Assembly (NCBI RefSeq): GCF_040049295.1
Contig: NZ_JBDZDQ010000001.1
Span: 558,001-622,000, forward strand
Length of the DNA stretch: 64,000 nucleotides
From: Sphingomonas sp. KR3-1
GTDB taxonomy: Bacteria > Pseudomonadota > Alphaproteobacteria > Sphingomonadales > Sphingomonadaceae
Direction: 5' to 3'
The notes under the pieces were generated by a model. The model had not been told where the DNA came from. It made no database searches and saw only the letters and a program-made list of their open reading frames with translations. A program made the translations under genes and the position numbers. Shown here piece after piece: positions 35,054-46,200 of this stretch (its first letter is position 1; each line of letters begins with the position of its first letter).

Positions 35054-35839
35054 ATGCGCAAGCTAAGATACGGCACGATGGACGTGGTGCCTCCCCTTCC
35101 CGCTGCCGAATGGATCGCCGCACGGCTGCGCCCCGGCAGCCGGCGGCCCTTCGTGCTGGGGATCTCGGGCGCGCAGGGCAGCGGCAAGTCGACGATCGCC
35201 CGCGCCCTCGCCGCGCGCTTCGGCTGCCCGGTGCTGTCGCTCGACGATCTCTATCTGGACGGTGCCGCCCGGCAGCGTCTCGCGGAGACGGTGCACCCGC
35301 TGCTGCGCACCCGCGGCGTGCCGGGCACGCACGACGTCGCGGCGGGGCTGGCGGCAATCGAGGCGCTGGCGCACGGCCCCGTGTCGCTCCCGCGCTTCGA
35401 CAAGGCGCGCGACGAGCCCGGCGCAGCGGAACCGGTGCCCGGACCGGCGGAGATGCTGATCCTCGAGGGCTGGTGCCTGGGCGCGCGGCCGCAGGCGGAA
35501 GCGGAACTGGCCGCGCCGATCAACGACCTGGAACGGACGCAGGACCCGGACGGCCGCTGGCGGCGCTGGGTGAATGATCGGCTGGCCGGCGACTATCAGG
35601 CGCTATGGGCCCGGATCGATCAGCTCGTCTTCCTCGAGGCGCCCGGCTTCGCGGTGGTCGCCGATTGGCGAATCGAGCAGGAACGCGCCGCGGATGGCCC
35701 GATGCGGGACGAACAGCTCCGCGAATTCGTCCAATATTATGAGCGGCTGACGCGCCATCTGCTGCGCCATGGCAGCGAATGGGCGGACCTTACCCTGCGG
35801 CTTGACCCGTTTCGGCGGCTAAAAACTGATCTGGGTTAA
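35054..35839 (+). CDS. P-loop kinase, glycerate-kinase-like
   Basis: About 261 residues from MRKLRYGTMDVV; an ATG at 35078 is an alternative start. The P-loop is GISGAQGSGKST. A second motif, VLSLDDLYLDG, is typical of the nucleoside/glycerate kinase group, and LILEGWCLG and VNDRLAGDYQALWARIDQLVFLEAP match the plant-type D-glycerate 3-kinase/Tda10 subgroup. The expected reaction is phosphorylation of D-glycerate or a similar small acid with ATP. The divergent LacI regulator and operator suggest induction by a sugar-derived metabolite. Confidence 0.75.
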   Translation: MRKLRYGTMDVVPPLPAAEWIAARLRPGSRRPFVLGISGAQGSGKSTIARALAARFGCPVLSLDDLYLDGAARQRLAETVHPLLRTRGVPGTHDVAAGLAAIEALAHGPVSLPRFDKARDEPGAAEPVPGPAEMLILEGWCLGARPQAEAELAAPINDLERTQDPDGRWRRWVNDRLAGDYQALWARIDQLVFLEAPGFAVVADWRIEQERAADGPMRDEQLREFVQYYERLTRHLLRHGSEWADLTLRLDPFRRLKTDLG

Positions 35840-35897
35840 TCAAGCCCCATTTGGGTGCCCCTTACGCAAAATTCACGTGCGGTGGAATGTTTCTCAC

Positions 35898-35903
35898 TAT
35901 AAT
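35898..35903 (+). promoter_or_regulatory. Consensus -10 element upstream of the AraC-type gene
   Basis: TATAAT lies 65 bp upstream of the chosen start codon. No good -35 hexamer stands at 16-18 bp, so the promoter may need an activator. Confidence 0.4.
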
Positions 35904-35968
35904 GGACCAGCCGTAACCAGCGGGAATTCAACGCAAACCCCAGAAACAAACAAACCTTGGAGTTTAGT

Positions 35969-36922
35969 TTGTCGTCGCAGCCTCTTCGCATTCATCGATA
36001 TTCGACGGCAGATGTTGAGCCCCGGGACCGCCACGATGTGTGGCTGAACCACTGGCCGAATATGGCTCCGCTCTATCACACCGAGCCGCTCGAGCAGTTC
36101 CGGGTATCGAGCAGCATCGCGCAGCTCGGCGACGTGACCCTGGCCTATGTCGATATCGCCAGCCAGCGCTGGAAGCGCGACAAGCGGCTGGTCGATAGCG
36201 GCAATGATTCGCTGGCGCTCACCGTCAATCTGGACGGCAAGGCCGCAGGCGTGGCGGGCAAGCGCGAATGGGTGCAGATGCCCGGCTCCGCGATCCTCGT
36301 CGATCGGTCGCAGACCAGCGACCATGTATCGGCCGGCGGCCGCAGCATCGCGATCAATGTGCCGCGCCAGATGGCGGCCGAGGCGGGGCTCGACGTCACC
36401 AGCCTGCACGGGATGACGCTGAACCCGGCCGAGATCGCGATGTTCACCTCGCATGCCCTGCAGGTGCGCGAATTGCTGCCCAGGCTGACCGAAGGCGATG
36501 CGCCGCTGATCGGGCGCACGATGCTCGACATGCTGGTGCTCTCGCTGAAGGCGGCGGACCGGACCGAGGCCCGGAGCTTTCGCGAGGATCCGGCGACCTT
36601 GCTGCTGCGCGCGCGCAGCGAGATCAACGAGCATCTGGGCTCGCCCACGCTCACCGTCGCCAATCTCTGCCGCCGCCTGGGCATCTCGCGCAGCACGCTG
36701 CACCGGCTGTTCGAGGAGCAGGGCGGCGTCCAGGCCCATATCCGCGACATGCGGCTGGACGCGGCGCGCCAGGCGCTGCTCAATCCCGCCAATCCCGAGC
36801 GGATCGGCGACCTGGCCGAGCGGCTGGGCTTCAGCGACGCCGCGCATCTGAGCCGGCTGTTCAAGGCGCGCTTCGGCGAGACTCCCAGCGATTGCCGCGG
36901 GCGATCGGCGCTGGGCCGCTAG
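35969..36922 (+). CDS. AraC-family regulator (AraC_binding_2 type)
   Basis: A 317-residue regulator. The amino-terminal two-thirds resemble the effector half of the NphR/FeaR-like AraC group (DVWLNHWPNMAPLYHTEPLEQFRVSSS, PGSAILVDRSQ). The C-terminal pair of helix-turn-helices is clear: LTVANLCRRLGISRSTLHRLFEEQGGV and IGDLAERLGFSDAAHLSRLFKARFGETPSDCR. The start is taken as TTG at 35969 because GGAG lies 6 bp upstream; no ATG exists before the domain. The target is unknown; neighbours on both sides face away or are unrelated. Confidence 0.83.
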   Translation: MSSQPLRIHRYSTADVEPRDRHDVWLNHWPNMAPLYHTEPLEQFRVSSSIAQLGDVTLAYVDIASQRWKRDKRLVDSGNDSLALTVNLDGKAAGVAGKREWVQMPGSAILVDRSQTSDHVSAGGRSIAINVPRQMAAEAGLDVTSLHGMTLNPAEIAMFTSHALQVRELLPRLTEGDAPLIGRTMLDMLVLSLKAADRTEARSFREDPATLLLRARSEINEHLGSPTLTVANLCRRLGISRSTLHRLFEEQGGVQAHIRDMRLDAARQALLNPANPERIGDLAERLGFSDAAHLSRLFKARFGETPSDCRGRSALGR

Positions 36923-37266
36923 GCTTTCCGGCCGGCTGGCACACCGATCCAAGTCGGTGGCACGCACGTTCAACGGAATATTGGCCCGATTGTCCTAGGG
37001 AAATCCGCGAAATCGGCGTGTTTTGGCACGCGGAGATCGGCTTCTTGGGAGGCCGCGTCTCGATCCGAGGAGTGGGTCCCTCTCTTCCGGACCTTGCCGC
37101 CGCAACGGCCTTCGGGGGGAGCCGGAGAGCCCGTGCAGGGGGACTGCATGGGCTCTCACCGATACCCGCAGCACGGCGCAGGGGCCTAGTCTCCCACTCC
37201 GCCCGCACGCGGTATCCGCCCGAAAGGGCCGAGAGCCCGCGCAGGGGGACTGCGCGGGCTCTCTTG
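36923..37266. repeat. Non-coding gap with two copies of a hairpin; 3' end of tpsA
   Basis: No gene is seen in this 344-bp gap. It contains two related hairpins about 106 bp apart. The one at 37231-37263 is a perfect 14-bp stem (GAGAGCCCGCGCAG / CTGCGCGGGCTCTC) around GGGGA. The one at 37125-37157 is the same with mismatches. The first lies 3 bp past the tpsA stop and probably ends its transcript; a T-run is lacking. Confidence 0.65.
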
Positions 37267-40200
37267 CTACTTGTCGCCGTCGCTGCCCGCGCCCTGCGCG
37301 CCATCGCCCTCGAGATTCCGGGAAGGGTCCTGGTTGACAGAGAAGCGGATGCCGACATTGACCCGCAGCATCTTGAGGGCATCGCTCGCATCCGCGCCCG
37401 ACTGGGTGAAGCTGATGGCGAGCGTGCCGGGCACCACGGTGAGCAGGTAGTTGGCGGAGAGCGCGAGCGTCCCCAGCCCGATCACATACCGGCCCGCCTG
37501 CTCGCCAGCGTCGCGGGCCAGCGCGCCGCTGAACGCATCGCCATTCACCAGCGAACCCGTGGTGACGCTGTAGCCGAGCGCCGGATCGGGCTGGCCGAAG
37601 ATCTTGGTCGCGTCCTTGGCGGTGACCGTGATCGATCGGCGGGCGATGTCGGCAGTGACCGCCGCGCCCGACAGGCTGACGGTGTAGTTCGCCGCGTCGA
37701 CCCCGCTCAGCGCCAGCCCGCTCACCTGCACCGCCTTGCCGGTGCCGGCATTGGCATCGGCAAAGCGATAGGTGGCCGCGCCGCTGACCGTGTCGCCCGA
37801 GATCACGCCGGTAAGCGCGATCCGGCCGGTCGCGGCGGTGGTGCCGTCATAGGTGCGGCCGTCTGCCGTGGCCGTGGCGGTGATCGCGCGCGGGGTGATC
37901 GTCGCGGTGCCGGTGGCGGTGCCGCCGATCGTGTAGTTCGCCGCGTCCGCGCCGCCGAGCGTCAGGCCGCTGGCGGTCGCAGTGCGGCTGCCGGCATTCT
38001 TGCTGTCGAACGCGATGCCGGTGCTGCCCACGGTCACCTGGTCGCCCGAGAGCACGCCGTTCAGCGCGAGCGTGCCGGTGGCCGCCGCGGTACCGTCATA
38101 GACACGCCCATCGGCGGTGAGCGTGGCGCTGATGGCCTTGGCGAGGATCGTCGCCAGCGCGGTCGCGCTGCCGTTCACCGTGTAGTTGGCAGCGTCCGCG
38201 CCGGTCAGCGCGATACCGCTGGCGGTGGCGGTGTGGCTGCCGGCGTTCTTGCCGTCGAAGGCGATGCTCGCGGCGCTCGCGCCGACCGCATCGCCGGAGA
38301 TCACCCCATTGAGCGACAGCGTGCCCGTGGCGACGCTGGTGCCGTCATAGGTGCGGCCATTGGCGGCCAGCGTCGCGGTGATCGCCTTGGCGAGGATCGA
38401 CGCCAGCGCCGTGGTGCTGACGTTGACGCTGTAGTTGCCCGCATCGGCGCCCGATAGCGCAATCCCGCTGGCGGTGACGGTCTTGCCGGTGCCGGCGTTC
38501 TTGGTGTCGAACGCGTAGCTGCCCGCGGCGCTGACCTGATCGTTGCCGATTACCCCCGCGAGCGACAGCGTACCGGTAGCGGCGGTGGTGCCGTCATAGC
38601 TGCGATCGCTGGCCGCCAGCGTTGCGGTGATCGCCTTGGCGAGGATGTCCGCAAGTGCAGTCGCGCTGGCGTTGACCGTGTAGTTGCCCGCATCGGTGCC
38701 GGAGAGGGTGATGCCGCTGGCGGTGGCGGTGCGGGTGCCGGCGTTCTTGCTGTCGAACGCGATCGCGCCTGCACCCGCGCTTACCTGATCGTTGCCGACC
38801 AGCCCGTTCAGCGCGAGCGTGCCCGTCGCGGCGGTGGTGCCGTCATAGGTGCGCGCATTTGCGGTGAGCGTGGCGGTGATCGCCTTGGCGAGGATATCGG
38901 CCAGGTCGGTCGTGGTCGCGCTGACGATATAATTGCCGGCGGAAGCGCCCGAGAGAGTGATGCCGCCCGCGGTGACGGCACGGGTGCCGGCATTCTTGTC
39001 ATCGAACGTCATGCTGGCGGCATTGGCGGTCACCGTGTCACCGGCGATCACACCGTTCAGGGTCAGCGTGCCGGTGGCGCCGGTCGTGCCATCATAGGTG
39101 CGGTCATTGGCGTTCAGTACCACGCTGATCACGCGCGGATCGATAATCACCGTGCCAGGGACGAAGGCGAAGCTGTAGCCCATCTCCGAGGCCAGCGAGC
39201 CAAGCGACGCATAGGCGAAATAGGTGCCGGCGTTGCTGCCGACGCCGCTGATATCGGCGGCGCCCGACCAGGCATCGGCCGCGCTGTCGCCGTGCACCAG
39301 GCCGGCGACCGTCGCAGTCACGGTCGGCGCAGTGCCGTCATAGACGAGGCGCAGGCTCGACGGCGTCACCGTCAGCACCGGGCGATAGCCATAGACGAAG
39401 CGGTTGCCCGCGTTCGGCGCGGCGGCGAAGCCGAGCGTGCCGAAATCATAGGCGTCGCCATAATAGCTGGTGCCCGCCAGCCCGCCGAAATCGTTGCTCG
39501 GATCGGAATGGCCGGGATTGCCGCCGGCCTGGGTGTAGACCAGCCAGCGGCCGGCCGAGGCCGACAGCGCGTCGGCCCCGCGCAGGTTGGTGAACAGCCC
39601 GTCCGAAGCCAGCGTGATCGCATCGCCGGCGGCACTCGAGACGATCCGGCCATTGGCGGTGAGCGTCATGCCCCCGTGCGAGGCGATCACCGCGCTGCCG
39701 CCGCCGGCATCGACCTGCCCGTCGACCGCCAGCGCGATGTCGTTGGCGAGCGAGAAGCCGTTGCTCGAGAACTGGCCGAGCGCGGCAATCCGGTTGCTGC
39801 CGTTCAGCTGGGCGGGACCGAAGATGCCGCCCTCGAGCCGCTGGGCACGGATACTGGTGCCGGTGCCTTGAGCGAGCCCGGCGTCCGAGTAGAGCGCCAC
39901 CGTACCGTTCGCGACATCGACATTGCCGTCGAGCGCGATCGCAGGCGCGTTGTAGAAGGTGAAGTCGCCATTGTTGACGGTCACCGTGCCGAGGCTTGCG
40001 ACATGCGAGGCGGTGGCGCCGAGATCGACATCGCCGCTCACCGCCACCACGCCGAGCGTATTCGCCGAGACGCTGGTGCCGGCGATGCCGCCCGCCGCGG
40101 TGAGCGCCACATCGCCACCGGTAATGGTGCCGAAGCGCAGGCTGCCGGCACTCGCGCCGAGATTGATGACGAAATGGCCCGAGAGATCGCCGGTGGTGAC

Positions 40201-43200
40201 GTCGCCCTGGCCGAGGATGTTGATGTGGCCGGCATTGGTGGTCACGTCACCCAGGGTGAGCGTGCCCGAAGGCCCGTTGACCACGACTGCGCCGATCGCG
40301 GCGATATCGCCCAGGGTGAGATCGCCGGTGCGCGTCCGGATCTCGACGGTGCCGCCGTTGATGTCGCCGAGACGATCGGCAGAATAGAGGTTGAACGCCA
40401 GCCCCAGGCCCGCATGCACGTCGGTCGTCAGCGACGTGCCGGCATTGCTGAAGACATTGGTGCTGGCGATCGAGAGATCGTCGATCGCGCCGAGCAGCAG
40501 GCCTCCGCCCGCGACGAGCGAGAGTGTGTTGGCGCCGGTGCCGGTCAGCGTTGCGCTGGCCAGCGACAGGTCGCCGGCGGCGTTCAGGCTGATCGCACTG
40601 CCCGCCTGCAGATGGCCGATGTTGAGCAGGCCCTGCGCGGCGGAGATCGAGATCGCGCCGCCAAAAGCGAGGTCAGTCGAGCCGAAGTCGAAATTGCCCA
40701 CCGTGTCGGTGATCGTCGCCGAGCCGGTCCGCGCGCCCCCCGCCGCCAGCGCATTGCCTGCGAAGTCCCCGGCGGTGAGGATATAGTTGCGGCCAATGCT
40801 CAGCGAATTGGAGATCCCGGCCGCGCCCGTGCCGGCGTCGATCGTGACATCGCGGCCCGTCACCTGCTGCAAGCTGACGCCCTGGCCGATCGCCGTGACG
40901 TCGCCGGTGGCATCGAGGATCAAGCCGCCGGTGATCGCGCCGCCCTGCGCCTCGACATGGATATCGCCCGAGGAAGCGAGCCAGCCGGAGGAATTGAGGT
41001 TGCCCGCGGTGTCGATAATCGTGACATCGCCCATGCGCGTGGCGCCGCCGAACAGGGTCGGGCTGAGCGTGAGGCTGCCAAAGTCCGCCGCGGTCAGCGC
41101 AAAACTGCCGCCGCTGCTCTCCGCATCCATCAGCGTCAGCACACCGCCGGCCGATGCTGCGATATCGTGGCCAGCCAGCGTGTAGATGCCCAGGTCGCCA
41201 GAGGTCACGCGCACATCGACATTGCCGCTGTTCGAGGCGACGGTGTCGAAGATGCCGCTCATGTCGAGCAGATTGACCGTGACGTCGCCGCCCAGCGAGA
41301 CGACCGTCCCGCCGCCGCTGCCGCAACCGCAGCCCGCCAGCGTGCCGCCCGTCACGACCGTGTGCGTCGCGCCCGCAGTTGCTCCCGCATCGGCGCCGAG
41401 CGTGACATTGCCCAGCGCGACCAGCGCGAAGCCGTCCATCGCGGTCAGGCTGCGCACCGTCGCGGTGCCGCCCGCGCTGAACTGGCCGCCACCGGTGAGC
41501 GCGATCCGGTCGATCGCAAGATCGCCATAGGCGCTGACGGTCGCGTCGCCGGCGGCATCCAGCGCCGCCACCGTGATCCCGCCGGTGTTGCTGTACAGCT
41601 CCAGGTCGCCGCCCGAGCCGATCCCGGCCGCGCGGATCGTGCCGGCCTCGGCATAGAAATGGGTGCTGCCATAGAGGTTGGGAACGGCGGTGGCGTCCAG
41701 CGTGCCGGCGGCGAAGAAGTCGACATAGTCGGTGGTGAACCCGCCGCTGCCCAGCGTCAGGTCGCCGTCCGCTGCCACGAGGTCGATCGAATAGCCCGTC
41801 GCCCGGTTCACGGTGAGCGAGCCGCCCTCGAGATAGGCGGATGCGGCCTGGTTGGTGGCGAGGAGCGCGTCGATCGTGAGATCGCCGCCGCCCAGCACGT
41901 TGATGTCGACGCGATCGCCGGAGACCTGGCCGAGCGCGGCGGAGTGATCGAGGTTCACCGACGCCCCGGTGCCGCCGAGCACGTTGACGGTGCCGGTCGA
42001 ACCGGCGGCGCGCTCCAGGTAATTGTCGCTGGCGATGCCGAGATAATCGTCCGCGCCGAGCACTGCGATGCCGGTATCGGACTGGATGGTGAGGTCGCCC
42101 GTCGCGCCGGTAAGCGTCGCCTGACGCAGGATCGCGTCGCCGTTCACCGCCGAGACAAGCAGATCGGCCCCGGCAGTGGCGTAGCCGACGCGCGCGTCCC
42201 CGTTCCGAGCGGTGGCCGAAACTCCGAGCCCGGCAGTGACGAAGCCGCCCACCGCAACCGTGTCCGCATCGAGCGTGACATTGCCGGCAGTGCCGGTGGC
42301 GCTGAACAGCGAGATGCTGCCGCCGCTGCTGGTCAGGTTGACGCTGCCGGCCGCCAGCAGGTCCTGCAGGTCGATGGTCGGCGCATCGATGCTGATCGAG
42401 CCGAGATTGGAGGTGACGCTGCCGTCGTCCACCAGGCCGGCCGCGGTGAGGTCGATATCACCGTTATAGCTGAGGTTCAGGCCGCCAAGGGACAGGCCGC
42501 CCGCGGCATTGATCGTCCAGGTGCCGGTCTGCGTGCCGGGCAATGCGAGCGGGCTGAGCGCAGCGGAAGAGAAGCTGGCGCCCTCCAGCCTATAGTCATG
42601 GCCCACGATCACGAAGTCGCGGACGTCGATCGTGCCGTTGCTGGCGAACAGCGCGACATCGGCGCCGCCGAGCCCGCCGATGCCGATGTCGCTGGCATGT
42701 ATCTCGACATTGCCGGTCGCGCCGAGCTGGACGCCGGGATCGGCGTCGAGCGCACCGCCCGCGACGGTGATCAGGATGTTGCCGCTCGCCCCCATCGAGC
42801 TCGGCAGGAAGAGGTCGCCGGTTTCCTGGATGATCGTCAGGTTGGCGATGCCGCAATTGCAGGGCGAGAGCGCGCCGGCGCTGAAGCCGGTGTGGCTGAA
42901 CAGCGTATAGTCGCCCGAGACCTGGGCGCTGTTTACATTGACCGCGCCCAGCACCGAAGAGAGCGACACGCTTCCGCCCGAGACGCTGTCGAGCAGCAGG
43001 TCGCCGGTATTCGCCTGCGCCTGGATCGTGCCCAGCGCGTTGATCGAGACTGCCTGGTCCATGCTGTCGAGGTTGACGGCCGCGCCGCCCGCCCCCGCGT
43101 TGATCGTCACGCTGCCCGTCGCACCGTTGAACAGCAGCGCATTGGCGGCAACGATCCCCGCCGCGTTGCTCGCACCGAACGTCACGCTGTCGCCGCCGAA

Positions 43201-46200
43201 GACCATGTTGTGGCCGTCGCCTTCGCTGTCGTTGCCGCTGGATCCGATCGAGGCGCCCGTGATCGACACGGCACCCAGGGCGCCGACGGTGATGTCGTCG
43301 CCTGCCCGCACGGTAAACAGGTTCACCGCGCCGGATTGGCTGGTGACCGAGACATCGCCTTCGGCGTCGATCGCCGAGGCAATCGCGATGTTATTGTCGG
43401 CGGCGAGCGACAGGTCGCCGGCCACGGTGATCGTGGGCGCGCCGATTGTCAGGCCGCCGCCGGTCACGGTGACCCGCGCATTGCCCGGGCTGTCGAGCGA
43501 AGTGAGGGTCAGGTCGCCGATATTGTTGACGTCGATGTCGCCGGCGAGCGTGCTCAGCGAGAGCGAGCCGATCGCGTTGTTGCCGAGCAGCGTGATGCCG
43601 TTCTGCGCGGTGAGCGTGGCCGAAGCCGCGTGGATCACCCCACCGGACTGGGTGATCTCGCCTGCGGTCGAAGCCAGGACGACCGCATCTGCGACGATGT
43701 CGGTGGTGATGTCATAGGTCGCGGCCTGCGAGAAGCTGAACAGCGTCGGATCGATCAGGCCGAGCCGCAGGATGTCCTGACCGGAAAGAACGACGTCGCC
43801 GACGGCCTGGACGTTGAGCGTGCCGGTGTGCAGCACGCCGGCCGCGCTGTTCTGGATCGCCGGGCCGCTCGCCAGCGTGCTGATCAGCGAGATGCTGTGG
43901 CTGCGGTCGGTGCTGACATCGGCATCGATGGTCAACGAACGATCGGTCGCGACCGCAATGTCACCGTTCGCGGCGGTGATCGCGCCCAGGGTCGAGATAT
44001 GGTTGGCGCCGGTCAGCAGGAAGTCGCCGGTCGCGCTGCCCTCGATCCGGTCCGAGGCAATGAGGCTGCCGCCCGCCTGGGTGACTGCGCCATTGTTGGC
44101 CGTGAGGAACAACACGCCGCCGCCCGACTGGACCGTGCCGGTGAGGTCCACCGACGCCGCGCCGAGACCGACATGGCCGCCCGCCAGGATATCGCCGAAA
44201 TGACCGACAGTGTCGGTACCGAAATTCAGGCTGACATCGCCCGTGTTGCTTTCGGCACTGATCGTTCCACTGATCGCGGAATGCGCGCCCGAGTTGCTGA
44301 TCGTGCCGCTTGCATGAAGCGCAAGGTCGCCATCGACGGTCGCGTTGTTCAGGTAGATCGCGCTGCTCGACGCCGTGACGCTGGCATTGCCGTTGAAATT
44401 GAAGTTGAGCTCGAGCGCGCTCGCCGGGGTGGTGATGTTGCTCAGCGTCGCCGTGCCGGCGCTGCCGGTGTTGCTGACGCTGATCATCTGTGCCCGCAGC
44501 GCGCCGCCGGCGGTGGTGAGCGCGAAGTCGGTCGCCAGCCCCGAGCGGACAAAGGCGATGCTGTTGGTCGCGTTGATGTAGCCGGTGATGGCGGTCTGCC
44601 CGACGGCGAGCGAGATATTGTCGCCGAAGAGATAGCCTAGGCGACCGATCTCGTTGTCGCCGGTCAGCTCGATATCATCGCCGGTGGCATCGACGTTGAG
44701 CAGGTTGGCCTTGACCGACCCCGCGGTGATGCGGCCGACGGTGAGATCGACCGTGCCGGGGGCCGAGATCAGGTTGCCGGCCACGATGTTCGACGTGGTG
44801 ATGACCGTGATGTCGCCGGCCTGGGTCGTCAGGTGGTCGATATAGTTGAAGCTGCCGCCGTTCAGGTTGATGCCGCCGGCCGCAGTGATGTCGATGATGT
44901 TGGCGGTGAACAGGGCGCCAGGGTTGGTGACGCTGCCGGTGTCCGAATAGAGGCCGAACTTGCCACCGACGACGCTGTTGGTGCTGCCCCAGAGCTCGAT
45001 GTCGCCGACGTTGCGGAAGAGGAAGTCGCCGCTCGTGGTGGCCCCGCCGAGCTGGCCGACGGTGTTGGCCTGCCGCAGGTCTGCGCTGCCCGCCGCCACG
45101 ATCAGCGACTGCCCGCTGATCGCGCCACCGGTCTGGTTGATGCCCGAGCTGCCGTTCAGCGTGACCGTGGTGCCGGCAGTGATGTCGTCGGTCAGTTCAT
45201 AGGCGATCGAGCTGTTATAAGTCAGCTCGGTGCCGGCGCTGAGCTTGCCGATCGTATCGATCGCATTGCCCTGGTTGAGCGAGAGCGAGCCGTGCGCCGA
45301 GGCCGTGATCGAGCCGCCGGCCATCACGTTCGACTGCCAGATATTGCCGTTGAGCGAGGTCAGGTCGATCGCATGGGTGCCGGCGTTGATCTGGTCGATG
45401 ACGAAGCTGCCGTCATTGACGAAGGTCACGTCGTCGCCGAACAGCCGGATGCTGCCGCCGCCGTCGATCAGGTTGGTGGCGCCCAGGTCGATGTCGCCCG
45501 CGGCGGTGATGTCGAGCCAATAGCCCTTGATCCGCCCGCCGGTCTGGCTGACCGCGCCGCCCGCGTTGAGCGTCAGGGTGTCGCCCGTGTCGATGTTGCC
45601 GGTCAGGTCGACCGCATCGAGGCTCGTGATGTTGATGTGGCCGTTGGTGCTGAACGTGCCGAGCGCGGCGATGTGGTTGGTGCCGCCGGTCAGGTCGAAA
45701 TCGCCGGAGCTGGCGCCGTTGAGCAGGTTGGCGGTGATCGAACCGGAAGTCTGGCGGACAAAGCCACCGGGCACGGTCCCGCTGAGCGTGACGGTGTCGC
45801 CGCTGATGTCGCCCTGGATATCGAGCCCCCAGCCACTGAGCGTCACGTCGCCGGTGGTGGTCGTCGCGCCGTAGACATAGCCCATGCTGCCGCTGAGCGA
45901 GATGCCAGTAGCGGCCTGGACGGTGATGCCGCCGCTGTTGACTGCTCCGCCCGCCGCCATCGAGATCGCGCCGTTCAGGCTGGTCAGGAAGGTCTGATAC
46001 ATCCCGTTCTGGATGGCACCCGAGATGGTGAAGCTCTCGTCGTTGGTGAACGAGAGCTGGTAGCCGCTGAACCCGCCGAGCGAGGCGACATGATTGGCGG
46101 TGCTCAGGTCGACATAGCCGCCGGTGAGGTTCAGGGTCAGCTTGTCGGCGATGATGTTGCCGCCGGTGACGTTGTCGCCGTTGTTGATCGTGACGGTGTG

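Noticed and set aside
37625..39140. CRISPR-like regular repeats about 250 bp apart
   Set aside because: The periodicity is that of in-frame YDG protein domains. Units are far too long and lack spacer-repeat structure.
39292..44640. Open plus-strand frame of 1,782 codons antisense to tpsA
   Set aside because: It is a shadow of the repetitive high-GC giant gene. Its translation is a run of Arg/Asp/Ala/Gly low complexity with no signal or domain, while the minus frame has a full domain series.
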